Shown here one piece after another: positions 63,948 through 64,000 of a DNA stretch of 64,000 bases. The stretch is from AC-32 sp963717725 (lineage in GTDB: Bacteria > Actinomycetota > Thermoleophilia > Gaiellales > Gaiellaceae). The notes under the pieces are model-generated. The model was not told the DNA's origin. It did not search any database and saw only the letters and a program-made list of their open reading frames with translations. The DNA lies in contig CAVQWS010000004.1 of the NCBI GenBank assembly GCA_963717725.1, positions 1-64,000 of the forward strand, read 5' to 3'. Made by a program: the position numbers and the translations under genes. The number at the start of each line of letters is the position of its first letter. Positions within the stretch are counted from its first letter, which is position 1.

Positions 63948-63988
63948 GTCCACCTTTCGCGGCGTTTTCCCGGCCTTTATCTCCTAAC
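63948..63988 (-). repeat. inverted repeat, right copy (flanking the cyclase gene)
   Basis: Read on the minus strand: GGAGATAAAGGCCGGGAAAA then CGCCGCGAAAGGTGGAC. It matches 60710-60749 in inverted orientation. Together they enclose the cyclase gene and its promoter. Confidence 0.65.
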
Positions 63989-64000
63989 CCGGCCGGGGGC

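Overview
The window looks like chromosome from a high-GC actinobacterium. Class Thermoleophilia (Gaiellales/Solirubrobacterales type) is my best guess, inferred from gene content: a MarP-like protease, SHOCT and DUF6325 genes, DUF7144, paired DUF4239 proteins, very large LuxR/ATPase and cyclase/ATPase regulators, and a fused homocysteine methyltransferase/MTHFR. None of the tRNA genes encodes CCA. Many start codons lie only 6-9 nt after a TANNNT -10 box, so leaderless transcription seems common.

Region 1 (1 to about 5.33 kb) is visibly lower in GC and is the right-hand part of an integrative element. It carries an archaeo-eukaryotic-type primase protein, an Lsr2-like DNA-binding protein, several small unknown genes, and a large serine recombinase broken by a frameshift. 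The recombinase runs into the 3' end of a tRNA-Asp gene, the probable attachment site. The left end is outside the window.

Region 2 (5.4-18.8 kb) is core chromosome: a SnoaL-like protein, a MarP-like membrane serine protease, methionine/folate metabolism (frameshifted), an SDR, a D-aminopeptidase/cyclodeaminase pair, a cation/H+ antiporter with dinB, CBS and FMN-reductase genes, a YceI/MarR divergent pair with three matching operators, a primary-type sigma factor behind a structured leader, a DEAD-box helicase and greA.

Region 3 (18.8-38.5 kb) is rich in envelope and small stress-type proteins (DUF7144, NfeD, SHOCT/DUF6325, RDD, PLDc_N, two UPF0104 flippase-like proteins, a GAP protein, a K+ channel, a holin-like/phosphodiesterase fusion, AI-2E exporter) and regulators (MalT-like ATPase, a NarL/MASE1 two-component pair). 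Several promoters share an 18-bp imperfect palindrome (CATCC-N8-CGATG class), which suggests one regulon.

Region 4 (38.5-50 kb) holds a membrane-proteostasis operon (rhomboid, two membrane proteins, FtsH), a DyP peroxidase next to an encapsulated-ferritin-like protein with no shell gene nearby, a DUF4239/DUF4239/DUF5661 operon, glutamate decarboxylase, an MFS/cNMP fusion and a damaged L,D-transpeptidase. Region 5 (50-64 kb) has a secreted beta-propeller, a LAL regulator, an ABC/FtsX exporter, a membrane alpha/beta hydrolase, a tRNA cluster with a duplicated and truncated tRNA-Lys around an aquaporin, and an adenylate-cyclase/ATPase regulator bracketed by an inverted repeat.

Four genes carry single-base frameshifts, at least three of them at short C/G runs. 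Sequencing error is therefore a real possibility for those pseudogene calls.
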